Assembly: GCF_963576675.1 (NCBI RefSeq)
Contig: NC_088912.1
Span: 57,002,395-57,066,394, forward strand
Origin: Euphorbia lathyris
Taxonomy: Eukaryota > Streptophyta > Magnoliopsida > Malpighiales > Euphorbiaceae
DNA: 64,000 bases
Direction: 5' to 3'
Position numbers and translations under genes: made by a program. The notes under the pieces are model-generated. The model had not been told where the DNA came from and searched no databases. It saw nothing but the letters and a program-made list of their open reading frames with translations. Positions 33,285 through 44,543 of this stretch are shown here, one piece after another; positions within the stretch are counted from its first letter, which is position 1; each line of letters opens with the position of its first letter.

Positions 33285-34747
33285 ACCTCCTCGGACTTTA
33301 AAGTTTTACTTGTCCTCAAGTAAAAGAAATCGAAAGACAAGGGACTGAGATAATTGAGAAACAAACCTCCGGTTGGTTTTACCAAGTGCGTGATTTCAAA
33401 GCTACAGTTTTACGAAAAGTTTTCGACAAGTACTCACGCAAGCGAATGAGTGACCAAAACTTATTCGAAACCTCCATAATTAAACTTAGTAGGCAATATT
33501 AACGGGGATTGATTATCTTTGGAGAACCCGATTGTACCTCACCAAGGGATTTCACTCTTACGCTCAAACTTTGGTGGGTCGGTGTTTTTGCGCTCTTCTT
33601 TGTACTTACTCGAAGTCACCTTGAGTTTGCATTTTCATCCGGGTTTTTCCACCTATATTATTAAAAATGAACCCCAAGGGGGTTGTAATGCGGGTGGCTT
33701 TTTAGTGGTTAATTTTTAGAAACTCTAGTCCAAACACCGTTTTGATAATTGCATCGTATTTTCGTTTCTTTTGGTTTTAGTAAGTTTGTAAAATATAACT
33801 TGAAATTGCTCGGGTGGAGCTTGAGAATGCCTTTTTGCTCTCTATTTTTGATTTTTTTTTTTTCTTTTTCTTTTTATTTGAGAGCGGGCACAAAAACGAT
33901 TTTAAAGTTTTGTTGTGCTTACTTGCTAATGCTTTGGTTTGTTTTGGGTAGCTCCGATGCGATTGATTTTATTGGTATTTGAACAAGAGGAAAAAGGGTT
34001 AAATGTTAAAAGGGTGTTAGCAAAGAAGTCGGTTAATAGGCTCGAGGGGGCTTCCTAATAAAGGTTTATGAAAGTGAGAAAAATAATTAAGAAAGGAATT
34101 AGCCTAAGTGGGTCCGTTTTATCATCTATTGCCCTTCTTACCAAAATAAGTGTACTTAACCCGATATTAGATGCAAACTTTATGAGTCGAGTGAAGTCAA
34201 AGCTCTCGAAATATTGTGAAAGAAGTAGAGTTCTCGTACGAACTCTTTTAGGCTAAAAAATACCTCACATGAATTTCGGGTTAAATTGTGTACTTTCAAG
34301 TTCTCGTAAAATCTTCAAAGATCCCGTTTTTATTACCTCTTTAAATTTCATTATAGAGATAACTTGTGGTTTAGGACTCAATGCTTTTTTAGTACGAACC
34401 TTGGCTTTGCATAAATTCCATAACTTCGAAATCAAGACTTAAATTTCTTAATTAAACCGATCCTTTGTGTTTCGACGTATTTACCTTTGACGACAAATAA
34501 CAGAACTTTTAATTATTATCCGTAGAAGGTAGTGTGTCGGGTAATTTATGAGCCAATAAATTAGTTCAATTATTTTTGTTTATTTTATTTTTATTTTTGT
34601 TTTTATTAGTGCAAAACAAACTGTAAGTGCGGGGTTGTACGGCCCTCCGCGTGATTAAAATGACGTGTATTCGAAAGACGTCGAAAAAGAAAAAAAATGA
34701 AGAATAAAGACGGAATTAAAAAGAAACAAGGACCTTACAGGCATGTT

Positions 34748-34935
34748 CTTACGCGGGGCGTACCCAAGGGTACGCTCCGCGTAAGAAGGTTATTATGTGT
34801 GATTTTTGGGCAGAGACTCGGATACGCGGGGCGCACCCAGAGGGACGCTCCACGTGAGTCGAGTTCCAAGCCGTTTTTTATGGTAGAAGGTGGTTTACAC
34901 GGGGCGTAGACAGGGGTACGCTCCGCGTAAACCTT
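34748..34935. repeat. CpG-rich palindrome cluster 1 (Athila A)
   Basis: Three palindromes about 60-70 bp apart. The best is cttacgcggggcgtaccc / gggtacgctccgcgtaag at 34748-34785, one mismatch and a two-base centre. Confidence 0.85.
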
Positions 34936-35104
34936 AGTAAAGCACAAAAAATATTAAAAACGAACACAATCATAAACGTAAATAACGAGTTAAAGAAAAA
35001 TAAAACAGAAGGACGGAAGATAAATGAACAAAACACGATTAGATACCGAAGGAAATAGATATATATATTAGAAAAACGAAATAAAATACAATAAAACATG
35101 AAAC

Positions 35105-36412
35105 TTAAAACATAAAATCGGAAAAGTAAGAAAAAAGAAAACTATAGTGGCGGAGGGGTGGGTGCCCTTGGATGTTGAAATGGGTGAAAAAGGAGTTGGT
35201 GAAGGCCTCGAAGCTAGCTCGGTCCGCTTGCCTTTGTGCCTCGAATGTGTCGAAGCGAGTGGCGAGGGCGGATTGGTCCATGACGCGATGAGCCTCTAGG
35301 GTGTGGAAGCGGGTAGCGATGTTGGCTTCGAGGGTGTCAAACCGGGAGTTGAAGTGGGCCCGATCTTGCCTTTGGTTCCCCTCTAAAATGTCCAACCGGG
35401 CATAGATCGATTGGAAGTCGGGATTGGCAGAGTAGGTGAGACCGAGAGGTGGGCTGAAATCGAGGTCAAAGTCCGAGTCCCACTCCCCCCCCCTCACGTG
35501 GTTGAGTGGCCCCCGAACTTTCACCCGGACCGAAGGTGTTGTGGTTGAGGGTTCAGAATGCATGCTTGTCCAAAGGACGAGGGTCGTAGTGAGGTAGGAG
35601 GTCAATGGCTGCTCGGCCAAGGGAAGTGGCGGCATGAACGATGACCAAGTGCCCCAACCCGATCCCGGTGCGCCTCCTCGTGTTCATTTGTTGAAGCATG
35701 GTCTCCAGGAGGAGGGAAAGATCAAAAGTGAGCCCATGCTCATAAGAGTAGAGGGCGAGAAGCTCAAGTTTGTTGACCTTAGTCGCCTCGGCCTTCCCCG
35801 AGAAGTAGTAGTTGATGAACCGGTGGAGGAGTTGGAGGATTGGGTTGCGGATGCTACCCGGATGGAGGTTGGAGACGTGATAGTCGTACCGCCCTGTAAT
35901 GGACTTCCAAAAGTCACGGGGGGTGACTTCGAGGGGGCCAATCGATGAGACCGTTATTTTCACCTTGCTTGGTGAAGTGAGTGCGGATCCATGCCGTGGT
36001 GATAGAGAACAGTCGGTTTTGGAGGCGAAAGGCGAGGACATAGCTGCCGTGGAGACCGGTGGCTGCAAGGGTGGTGAAGAATTTGGTCACCAAGGTAGGG
36101 TACACGCGGTGGCGTGCACAGAATTGTTCGTGCCATCCGAGGGCACGGAGACGGTCCTCGAAGGCACGGCCAATGTTGTGGTGATCGAGGGCGATATAGG
36201 AAAGTGTCATGATTTTAGAGCGAGAGATGTTGTGGTAGGCTATTCCCTCACCCTCGATGAGAATATGGAAGGGGGCTCGGTATTGGAGGGTAAGGGGTGG
36301 TGTTTCATCCTCGGGGGGGCGGTGGTGGTGATGGTGTTCGGTTGGAACGGGAAGAGCGGGCGCGAGTGGATCGCGGGGTGCGGATATCGGCGACTCTTTT
36401 GCTTCGGGTCAT
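35105..36412 (-). pseudogene. Athila ORF1-like gene, copy A
   Basis: Starts MTRSKRVADIRTPRS at 36412. A C7 run (plus-strand G7 near 36313) then forces a frame change into the conserved part: GIAYHNISRSKIM, DHHNIGRAFEDRLRALGWHE, TKFFTTLAATGLHGSYVLAF, and a second shift into RDFWKSITGRYDYHVS, PGSIRNPILQLLHRFINYYF, KLELLALYSYEHGLTFDLS. A third shift leads into a heptad-rich C-terminus (RFDTLEANIATRFHTLEAH) suggesting coiled coil. This fits the Athila ORF1 family protein of unknown function that occupies the env position in Athila elements. No signal peptide or membrane span is evident. Confidence 0.75.
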
Positions 36413-36539
36413 GGTGAGAGGATGATTTAAGTGTGGAGAGAATAAGGAAAGATGGAGTGGATGTGAAAAAGAAAGGTAATAGTGGTGTTTAAATAGGGAT
36501 GGGGTTGGGAATCCAAGGATTTTTCGGATTCCCAGGGGG

Positions 36540-36722
36540 GTAAGCGGGGCGTGTAGGAGCCACGCCACGCGTATCCTACCCCTTGGATGGAGTTTTGGTC
36601 CAATGAGACCGAGGTACGCGGGGCGTGCCTCGAAGTACGCCACGCGCATCTAGGTCTCTGGCCAAAAATGGTTGGGTTAAGGGTGATACGCGGGGCGTGC
36701 GTGGGAGTACGTCCCGCGTAGA
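36540..36722. repeat. CpG-rich palindrome cluster 2 (Athila A)
   Basis: Three units of the form (t)acgcggggcgt - 8 to 12 bases - (t)acgccacgcg/acgtcccgcgta, just upstream (minus strand) of the ORF1-like start. The same cluster in copy B is at 50958-51142. Confidence 0.85.
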
Positions 36723-37044
36723 AGATGGAAGTGGAACCATTTTCGGTTTTTAGAGGTTATTTAATGTTTTTGTGGTTTTAATGGTTTTTAATAATTTTTT
36801 TATTGGTTTTTAATGAATAATTAAGATGGTGGTTTAAATGAAAAATTAATTATGGAGGGAAGTTAGTTTATTTTTGAATTTGAAATGAATGAAAGTGATT
36901 GGAGGTTAGAAGAGGTGGAGTGGGGAAATGGAGAAGGAAATGGGGAAGTGGAAAGAGTGATGTGAGTGGTGGGAGAGAGGGGGTAGAGTGTTAGGGTGCA
37001 GAATAAGCTGTCATGGGGAGTTGAATTTCGCAACTCCCCAAGGG

Positions 37045-37237
37045 TACGCGGGGCGTAGTATAGGGACACGCCCCGCGTAACCTATTATTTTGCTCATTTA
37101 TGGAGGGGAACCTACAGGTCTAAAAATACGCGGAGCGCGGTATGGGGTGCGCCCCGCATAACGTGCTTTTTAGCACCGAAAACTGAGCGGAAGCTCATCT
37201 ACGCGGGGCGTGACTATGTGTACGCTCCGCGTAGACG
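37045..37237. repeat. CpG-rich palindrome cluster 3 (Athila A)
   Basis: Three units, for example gggtacgcggggcgtagtat followed by acacgccccgcgtaacc. Copy B has the same three at 51451-51642. Confidence 0.85.
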
Positions 37238-37599
37238 GTTGGATTTAAAAGTGGGATTTGTTTTTCATTTTGTGGGTTTTGTGATTTTTTTTATGTTTTG
37301 AGGTTCTATTGAAAATTTGACGAAACGAACTTGAAAGAAAAAAATTCAATTTGCTAAAATTGAAATAAAACAAAATGGAGAATAAATTGAAAACACCTAT
37401 GGTACATATAAACAAGGACGGTTGGATTTAAAAGTGGGATTTGTTTTTCATTTTGTGGGTTTTGTGATTTTTTTTATGTTTTGAGGTTCTATTGAAAATT
37501 TGACGAAACGAACTTGAAAGAAAAAAATTCAATTTGCTAAAATTGAAATAAAACAAAATGGAGAATAAATTGAAAACACCTATGGTACATATAAACAAG
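37234..37599. repeat. 183-bp exact-looking tandem duplication
   Basis: gacggttggatttaaaagtg begins two consecutive copies (37234-37416 and 37417-37599) that I read as identical. Copy B has a single copy at the equivalent place (from about 51640). Confidence 0.9.
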
Positions 37600-37666
37600 G
37601 GTTTGGAGAATGCAAACCGGTGCTACGTTTATAGTCGGAGTAGCTCGACTTTCCCACCGGGTGTGT

Positions 37667-39156
37667 TTATTGCAATATATCCGAACCGGAGCCCGATGGA
37701 TCTGAGTTGTGACTATTAAGAAGAGTTATTGCTTGCCCGGATTTACTATTCTTAGCCCGCGGGTTTTGCTCGGTATTGGTCGGGAGAGTTCCTAGCTGTC
37801 TCTCCTGTTGTTGTCGGTTTAAATGAGTCACTTGGTGACTCAAATCCCTGCAAAACACTTCATTATCGGCAAGACGGGTTAGAATGTCCTTTAACAAGGA
37901 AGTTACCGATTGGCCTTGCACGTTGTTGGGAGGTTGGGCATTCCGACCACCGGGGGCGTTTTGGGATTGCCCTAGCCCGTGCTCCCTATATTCTTGGTGG
38001 AAATCGGGTGGGGGCCTCAATACGTTATTGTTATTACCGTATGACAAATTAGGATGTTGGTATCGAGGTCTCCACCCGTTATCATTATTATTGTGGTGGT
38101 TCGGATAGAAGTTTGAGTTAGAGTTGTACCTTTGGTTACCTCCTACATAACTTACGTTTTCGGTGTCACCGACAAAAAGGGTGCCGGTGTTGCAATTTTT
38201 TCTGTCATGATCACCACCACAATGGTTGCACATCAGGACCTGTGCGTCTTTGTTGAGGCTCAATTCTGCTATTAAAGTGTCTAGTTTCTTGTTCATTTCA
38301 ACCATGGAACTCTTTGGAGCCTCATTTTCCATGGCGAACGCTTGATGTCTCGGGGGTCTGGCAAGCCGATCTTCTTGCCATTGAACGCTTTTTCTTACGA
38401 GCTCGTTGATGAGCTCATATGCTTCGCTTGCCGATTTCCTGAACAGGTCCCCACCTGTTGCGGAATCCACGGTAGCACGATTAGTAGGCGTTAAACCATG
38501 ATAAAAAGTACTTACAAGATCGTGCTTGGGGATGTCGTGGTGTGGGCAACTTCGAAGCAATTTTCGGAACCTCGCCCAAGCTGCGTGAAGGGCTTCATAC
38601 TCGAGTTGCCGAAAGGAAGTGATGTCATTGTGCAACTTCACCGTCTTGGAAGGTGGAAAGTAGTAAGAGAGGAACTCCTTTTTGAGCTCGTCCCATGACA
38701 TGATAGTTCCGGCTTCCAATGAGTGCAACCATTCTAATGCTTGGCCTGTCAAAGAAAAAGGAAAAGTCTTAGACGTACGGCCTCAACCGGGACACCATTT
38801 TACCGAGAAGTATCGACACACATAAGAAAATTATCAAGATGTTTGTTAGGGTTCTCATGAAGTTCTCCCTCGAATTGACCGAGTTGTTGGATCAATTGGA
38901 TCATGCTAGTCTTTATTTCATATGTGTTGGCAGGGATGGCGGGGGCGACGATTCCATTGCGATTTTATGGTCGATGCGGAGCTAGGATCTCCATCATTGT
39001 TCGGGTGTCATTTCCCCCTCTGTTCGGAACGTTGTTCACCGGTGGGTTGGTTTCATTATTGATGTTGGCCATCTTTTCTCTTCGAATCCTACAAAGAGTC
39101 CGTTCAATTTCAAGATCAATAGAAACGAGAGTATCACTCCGAGATCGGGTGTGCAT
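37667..39156 (-). pseudogene. Athila A gag
   Basis: Gag of the Athila/Tat kind: N-terminus MHTRSRSDTLVSIDLEIE, TRTMMEILAPHRP, then the retrotransposon gag core TGQALEWLHSLEAG ... FFP-like SYYFPPSKT ... CPHHDIPKHDLVSTFYHGL ... ATGGDLFRKSASEAYELI, and one zinc knuckle CNHCGGDHDRKNC. Faults: stop at the codon after APHRP, a further stop just before NGVPVEAV, and a one-base deletion near 38772. The second stop is shared with copy B; the first is not. The C-terminal part is Asn-rich. Confidence 0.88.
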
Positions 39157-39297
39157 AAACTATTAAAGAAAATAAGGAAAAATATAGACAAGAAAGAATG
39201 TTTGTTAGTGTATAAACAAAGTATAAACAATTTATACAAAAAGAATGCCTAGACTAACAATAAAACGTTTTGGTCTAATATTGCAAGAAAATATAAA

Positions 39298-39315
39298 TCC
39301 CCGGCAACAGCGCCA
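39298..39315 (-). promoter_or_regulatory. Athila A primer-binding site
   Basis: Minus strand tggcgctgttgccgggga, six bases after the LTR end. One base different from the canonical Athila tRNA-Asp site. The equivalent site of copy B is 53523-53540. Confidence 0.8.
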
Positions 39316-39321
39316 AAAACT

Positions 39322-40813
39322 TGATGAGCAACTAGGTAGAGCGGTAATATATATGTGTTATGAGTGTGCTATGGTTATGGATATGACCTTTCTAAGTGCT
39401 TTAACTCTACTAGACGCTACTACGTAGGGGCAAGTGTACCCCGTCATATCAAGTAATAATCCGGTTAAGACCGGGTATCGAATCCACGGGATTTATAACC
39501 ACAAGTATTAAACTACTCGGTTTTACACGTTATCTAAGCGGTGAATACTTTAGCTTGGGTTGGGTGACAACTACGAACTACTCCTAAACTAAGGTGAGAC
39601 AGATTTATATAATTCAAACTCTAAAGAAGTGATAAAGGTGACGATACATTATAACATATAAGAAACAATAATTCCGAACATGTACGTATGATAGTTTACT
39701 CTTGCAAAGACGATTATGTGTAGTTCGACCGACCCGTGAAGTACTTAGACTACGTGGTTCCTAGTCAAGGCATGTCTAATGCTAGGGATCAGAAACTAGG
39801 GCCCGTATGTTCTGTGGCTTGTCAATTCCTACGGTTTCCGGTGTGTCACTTCCGGTAGGGCAGCACCTATATGGTTCCCTAAAGATGACCCGTGAAAGGG
39901 CGCCGGTAATCGCGCTCCCCTACACAATAATCAATTATAAGTATCAAAACAAGTAGTAAATAGCAACACGTATAGAGAAACGGAAATTGCAAAACATATG
40001 TTATAAACATGGAAGGTATAAAAGTGAAATACAACCGAGCCTAGTACATAGGAAGAGTACAAGCTAGTTAACAAGTAAAAAGGGAAGAAGAATCGGCCCT
40101 TAGGACTAGCTAACCGGAATCAATAGCCGTCACGTAGGACTTGGAGGTGGAACTCTCGAGCTTGGTGGAAGAGGGCGGAACGGAACTTTGACAGAGTAAC
40201 GAAATAATCGTACAACCTCTCAAGGTGGTAGAGTTTGGTTACATAAAATCTGAATGAGGAAATGAGTGATAATCACTCTTATTTATACACATCAAGCTCG
40301 GGGGTAGAATCATAATTACACAAGTTACAAACAAGAATTCACACTATTTTTGCAGGTTTCACAAGGTACGGCCCGCGTGGATGGACATACGCCCCGCGTT
40401 TGTGCCAATTTAGCCCATATCGTTGATAATTTCTTCCGTGTGGACCAGATTTGGACTTGTTGACTCAACCACGCCCTACGTAAACTCGGATATGCCCCGC
40501 ATGGTTGAGCTCCTGGAACTCAATTGCCTAAATTATGCATTGGACGCCCTGCATAGAATGGTGTATGCCCCACGTAGTTGGGTTTCTGGAACTTCTGTCT
40601 TCAATTCATACTGGAGACGCCCTGCGTACTATGGATTACGCCCCGCGTGGTAGGTATTGACCAAGTGGGAATGCGCAATTGACTGCCGTGTGTTGTGGGG
40701 AAGTGGCTACGCTCCGCGTAGTATGATTTATGCCCCGCGTAATCGTGAATTAGTGCTTAATTGATTTCTTCTTTGTACCTGAAAAATATGATCTTCGAGA
40801 ACCGAGTTAGCTT
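39322..40813 (-). repeat. Athila A 5' LTR, truncated by Copia-1
   Basis: Collinear with the 3' LTR from its tgatgagcaac end until 40813, where tgttggggtttgg of Copia-1 starts. Lacks the part equivalent to 33107-33284. Confidence 0.85.
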
Positions 40814-42685
40814 TGTTGGGGTTTGGTGTCCTATAGACAATTGTTCTAGGATACAAACTTAATGTAAATGAATTGTTCTTTATATCATTTGTTTTAATGA
40901 GATATATGTTTTATAACTATATAAAGGCAATCCCTTTTTAAGCACTAAATAAAGTCTAATAAAAGGAAATCCGTAAGTTTGTTTAAAGTGATTATAAAGT
41001 GTTCATACAAGCATGAAGTGAGACAAAACTTTATAATAAACTAATAAACTTAAAACCACCCCAAGTCAAGTGATATGTTTAGGATTGATATATCACTGTT
41101 GAGACTTGTATGTAACAATGTCTTCTGTCCGACAGAAAGCTGATCTCACAAGCTTCATATATACAGATATCTGGACAGTTACATAGATCCGGTGAAACGT
41201 CGTTCATTAGGATTGGGGATCCGATTTGGGATGATTTGGGATAACAGGATGGGTAGATTCATCCTTGTCACCTGTTCATCTCATTGGTATTAATAGGTAT
41301 AACTAATCCTCAGACTCAAAGAAATGTTAATTGGTCATCCTGAATTACTGAATGTGAGACTTTGATCCTGGGGTCCCACGATCCTTAACAGAGATGACTC
41401 TGGGGTGTGAACTGCAAAGGTTGGGTGTCACAGGAGGTAATGTCAGGGTAGTTATACATTGGATTGAGCATTTATCACTCCCGATTAATGGGAGATACGT
41501 CCATGGATCACTTGTGGAAGACTCGACTCTAAATCCTTGCAAGGTGATAGCTTAAGACTTGAAATGCGGATTTCACTTAACCTATCTATTTGAGTTGACT
41601 CGGCCTGTACAAGTAAAACGAATGTCTCGCTATATGTGACTTGACATCATCCATAGTCATAAGATTCAGTTCAAGGATGTAGTTGATAAAGGATCGAATT
41701 ATACTATAACTAATACAGAAAGGTTAACGACAGAATCAACCTGTCTTCTTAACGGACTCTGGGGGAATGATTACAGACTTGCCAATAACATACTCGGTAC
41801 ATCATTTCGTTGTGCAAAGATTAAATATAATTCTTGAAGAAATTACTTTAATAGTTGCATACGGTCAGAAGTAGTAAGAACCTAATAGATCACACATAAG
41901 ACTTTGAACCAAAAGAGAGATGGATGTTGTTAATTGATGGAAGCCCAAATGAGCCCAGTAAGGCCCATTTATTTAAGAGGGGCCGAAATTTATATGTAAT
42001 TGGTAAGGAATTATTTTAATTCCATTAATCCTAATTTGATTAGGAATATGAATTAAATTAATTAAGAGATAATTAAGTTAGGAGTTTTAATTAGATTAAT
42101 ATACTCCTATTATTATCCAATAAGGTTGTTTATTATTATCCTAGATATATTAGATATATATTGAGATAATAATTAGGAATTCTATTCCGAATTGAATTCC
42201 TATTAAGTAACCTATTCCTATCTAACTAGCGTTTAGATACAAGAGATTATATATACCCCCTTACTACATGAATTTCGACTAAGCTCTTACCCTCCCCTCT
42301 ATGTGATTTTCGAAACCTACATCTAAAAAGAGAAAGAGAATTTGACTCCCCTAGTTCGTGGACGAGAATTAATACGGCTTTCATCGTTTGATTAATTACA
42401 TTCATCTTCTTTTCTCTTTGATCTTGTGTTGATTAATTAGAGGCAATCTATTTTGGTTGCATCTTATACGGTTGATTCTAACTTAATCTCACTGTGTTCT
42501 ACTTTGTGCTTGGGAACTCGGAGAAGAGTCTTGGGCACTTCATTAACAACGGTAGATTGTTCATCATAAGGTATTTCTTCTTATCCCTTTTTATATGAAA
42601 TAACGATTAACGGATCATATGGTTAAAAGGAAGTAGGCTAAAAATTTTATATTTCCGCTGCTATACCTTAGCCTAATTTCCAACA
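40814..42685 (+). repeat. Copia-1 5' LTR
   Basis: 1,872 bp, tgttggggtttgg ... ctaatttccaaca, followed by gtggtatcagagcc (initiator tRNA-Met primer site). AT-rich with a likely promoter region near its 3' third (tatatataccccc around 42250). Confidence 0.92.
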
Positions 42686-42700
42686 GTGGTATCAGAGCCA
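42686..42700 (+). promoter_or_regulatory. Copia-1 primer-binding site
   Basis: gtggtatcagagcca immediately after the LTR; complementary to the 3' end of initiator tRNA-Met, as in most plant Copia elements. Repeated after the second LTR at 50335. Confidence 0.9.
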
Positions 42701-43000
42701 TCTTTAAATCCGTTATTTCATATATGAAAATTTAGAAGTTTCTTCAATAGGATTGAATAAATATTTATGGTTAGGTTAATTGATAAATAAGTTTTGATTA
42801 ATTAATCCTAAGGATAAATAAGTTTTAATTAATTGTTAATTAAAATTGATTATGCATATGTTCCTAATTATTTCGGTTGATAATCATTATAACAGAATCT
42901 ATTAGTTTTATAGTTAGGTTAATAAAATCAGTTTTATTAAATCTAAAGATAAAACGGAAACCTATTGTAGTTTTTCCTATTTCTGAAAATCGTTTTAAAA

Positions 43001-43039
<39 letters not shown>

Positions 43040-43052
43040 AAAATATATATAA

Positions 43053-43230
43053 CACGACAGCGGGCCGAGTCGCGCCTCGCGGCGCGACTGGCCGCTGTCG
43101 CGCGCGGCTGCTACCTCGCGGCAGCAGCTGCGTGCGGCGCTGGGGCGTCGCTGCCGCAAGGCAGCGGCGTCCCGCGCGCCCTAAGGGCCGCTGCCAATCG
43201 GCTGCGGTCCACTCTCGGGCCCGGCCCGAT
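43053..43230 (+). repeat. GC-rich hairpin island in the Copia-1 leader
   Basis: About 180 bases of very GC-rich sequence inside an AT-rich leader, directly after a long (ta)n tract (about 43002-43032). Contains several self-complementary segments, for example ctgccgcaaggcag and gctgctacctcgcggcagcagc. The counterpart in Copia-2 is at 57089-57236. Confidence 0.85.
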
Positions 43231-44543
43231 ACCCACTTGATTTTAAATGGTTTAAAATCGTTTTATATTTGAATATATATATATATTTCAGAAATTGATA
43301 GTTTTTCTGTTTTTGATTATCGAATGAAAATTTGTTTAAAAGTTTGTTTTACCAATTTGTAAATCAAAATGTTAAATGAATTAAAATCTAAATAATTGGA
43401 ACATGCATAATTAAAGTTTTGTATAGTTATATTATTAACCTAAAAGTTTAATACAAAATGATACGAAACTATTAGAAGTAAAATTGGATGAAAGTTAATT
43501 TGATAAGTTAATGTGATTAACATAAATATTACATAAGATAGTTATGTAATCAACCAATTAAATTTATTTAATTGAGTCTATGCATGTTTGGAGTTATGGA
43601 CATATTTGGACCCTCTCTTTAGTCTTTTGGTATTTTTGAAATAGGGCCTGCGAGTCCTGCCTATCTACTATCTATTGTAATTTCTCCTCTCATCTAATTC
43701 CCTTCAATTCATTTGAAGTTTTCTTTAGTAGTATAAAAATTAATATGTAATTTCAAGGCGCCATGGAGAAGATGGAGGACCTAAAGAGAAATATGTAATA
43801 GTTAGTATTTCCTTAGGTTTGCCCTTTTATTTCGTCTCTGGCTCGACGGAATAATTTAGATGATATGTCCATAACGCCAATTATGTGAATGTATGTGTCT
43901 GATGTATGCTAAAGCAAATCAAGACTAAGTTAGATTATGAGACCTAAAATAAAATCCCTCATTAAAAAGTTAAGTAAATAAGTAAGTTATTAAAATCGGT
44001 TGCCCCTCCCTAATATTATAATTCAGCCGGCAGTACTGGGGGCCTTTGGGTTGTTGAGTAAACTCAAGCTCGGGGTCTTATGGTAACACCTGAATTATCG
44101 AAAATCGTTCTTTCATGAATATGGGGTAATACTTAAATTAGATTATGATAATTGGATGAGTAAACCCATGTTGTCATAAACTAATGGGCAAGATGGTTGG
44201 GATTAATATGAATAGCATATTAGTTACTAATGTGGTTAGTAACCCAATAACCTAGGAATCACATTAGAGATGTGATTGATCATATGAATCTACCTAGTGA
44301 ATGAGACTAGCTTGTTGAGTAAACTCAAGGCGAAATCTCAAGAGTTAGGATCCTAGCTCACTAAAGGATTTGTGAAAATTCTTCGAATTAATATGGAGGG
44401 CTATTAATTTGGCAAAATAGTGGGAGCAATCTAAAATAAACTAAAAGTCCTATAATTTTAGATTGATATACTTTAAGCAAATGAATGACATACGTTTACT
44501 CTTTCTCACTCTCAGGTTTAATTAAACGCACATTCTTAAAATC

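Larger units (their letters stand above)
31660..40813 (-). mobile_element. Pol-less Athila-like Gypsy element, copy A
   Basis: Minus-strand LTR element. On the plus strand: 3' LTR 31660-33284, purine-rich tract complement at 33285-33295, non-coding DNA, ORF1-like gene, hairpin clusters, gag, primer site 39298-39315, then 5' LTR 39322-40813, whose last ~180 bp are cut off by Copia-1. The primer site (tggcgctgttgccgggga on the minus strand) is the tRNA-Asp type typical of Athila/Tat. No protease, RT, RNase H or integrase is found between gag and ORF1, so the element is non-autonomous. The LTRs match closely apart from a 45-bp indel near 40640, so insertion was fairly recent. Confidence 0.85.

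Noticed and set aside
34697..34947. Two opposing ~70-residue frames over palindrome cluster 1
   Set aside because: Generated by the palindromic DNA (both strands read alike), not by a gene.
35634..36417. Plus-strand frames of 104 and 172 residues
   Set aside because: Antisense shadows of the GC-richer ORF1-like gene on the minus strand, which has recognisable Athila-family motifs.
41345..41542. Antisense 60-65-residue frames recurring in every Copia LTR
   Set aside because: They recur because the LTRs are copies (also near 49000, 55200 and 62750); they lie antisense in non-coding LTR sequence and differ in composition from proteins.
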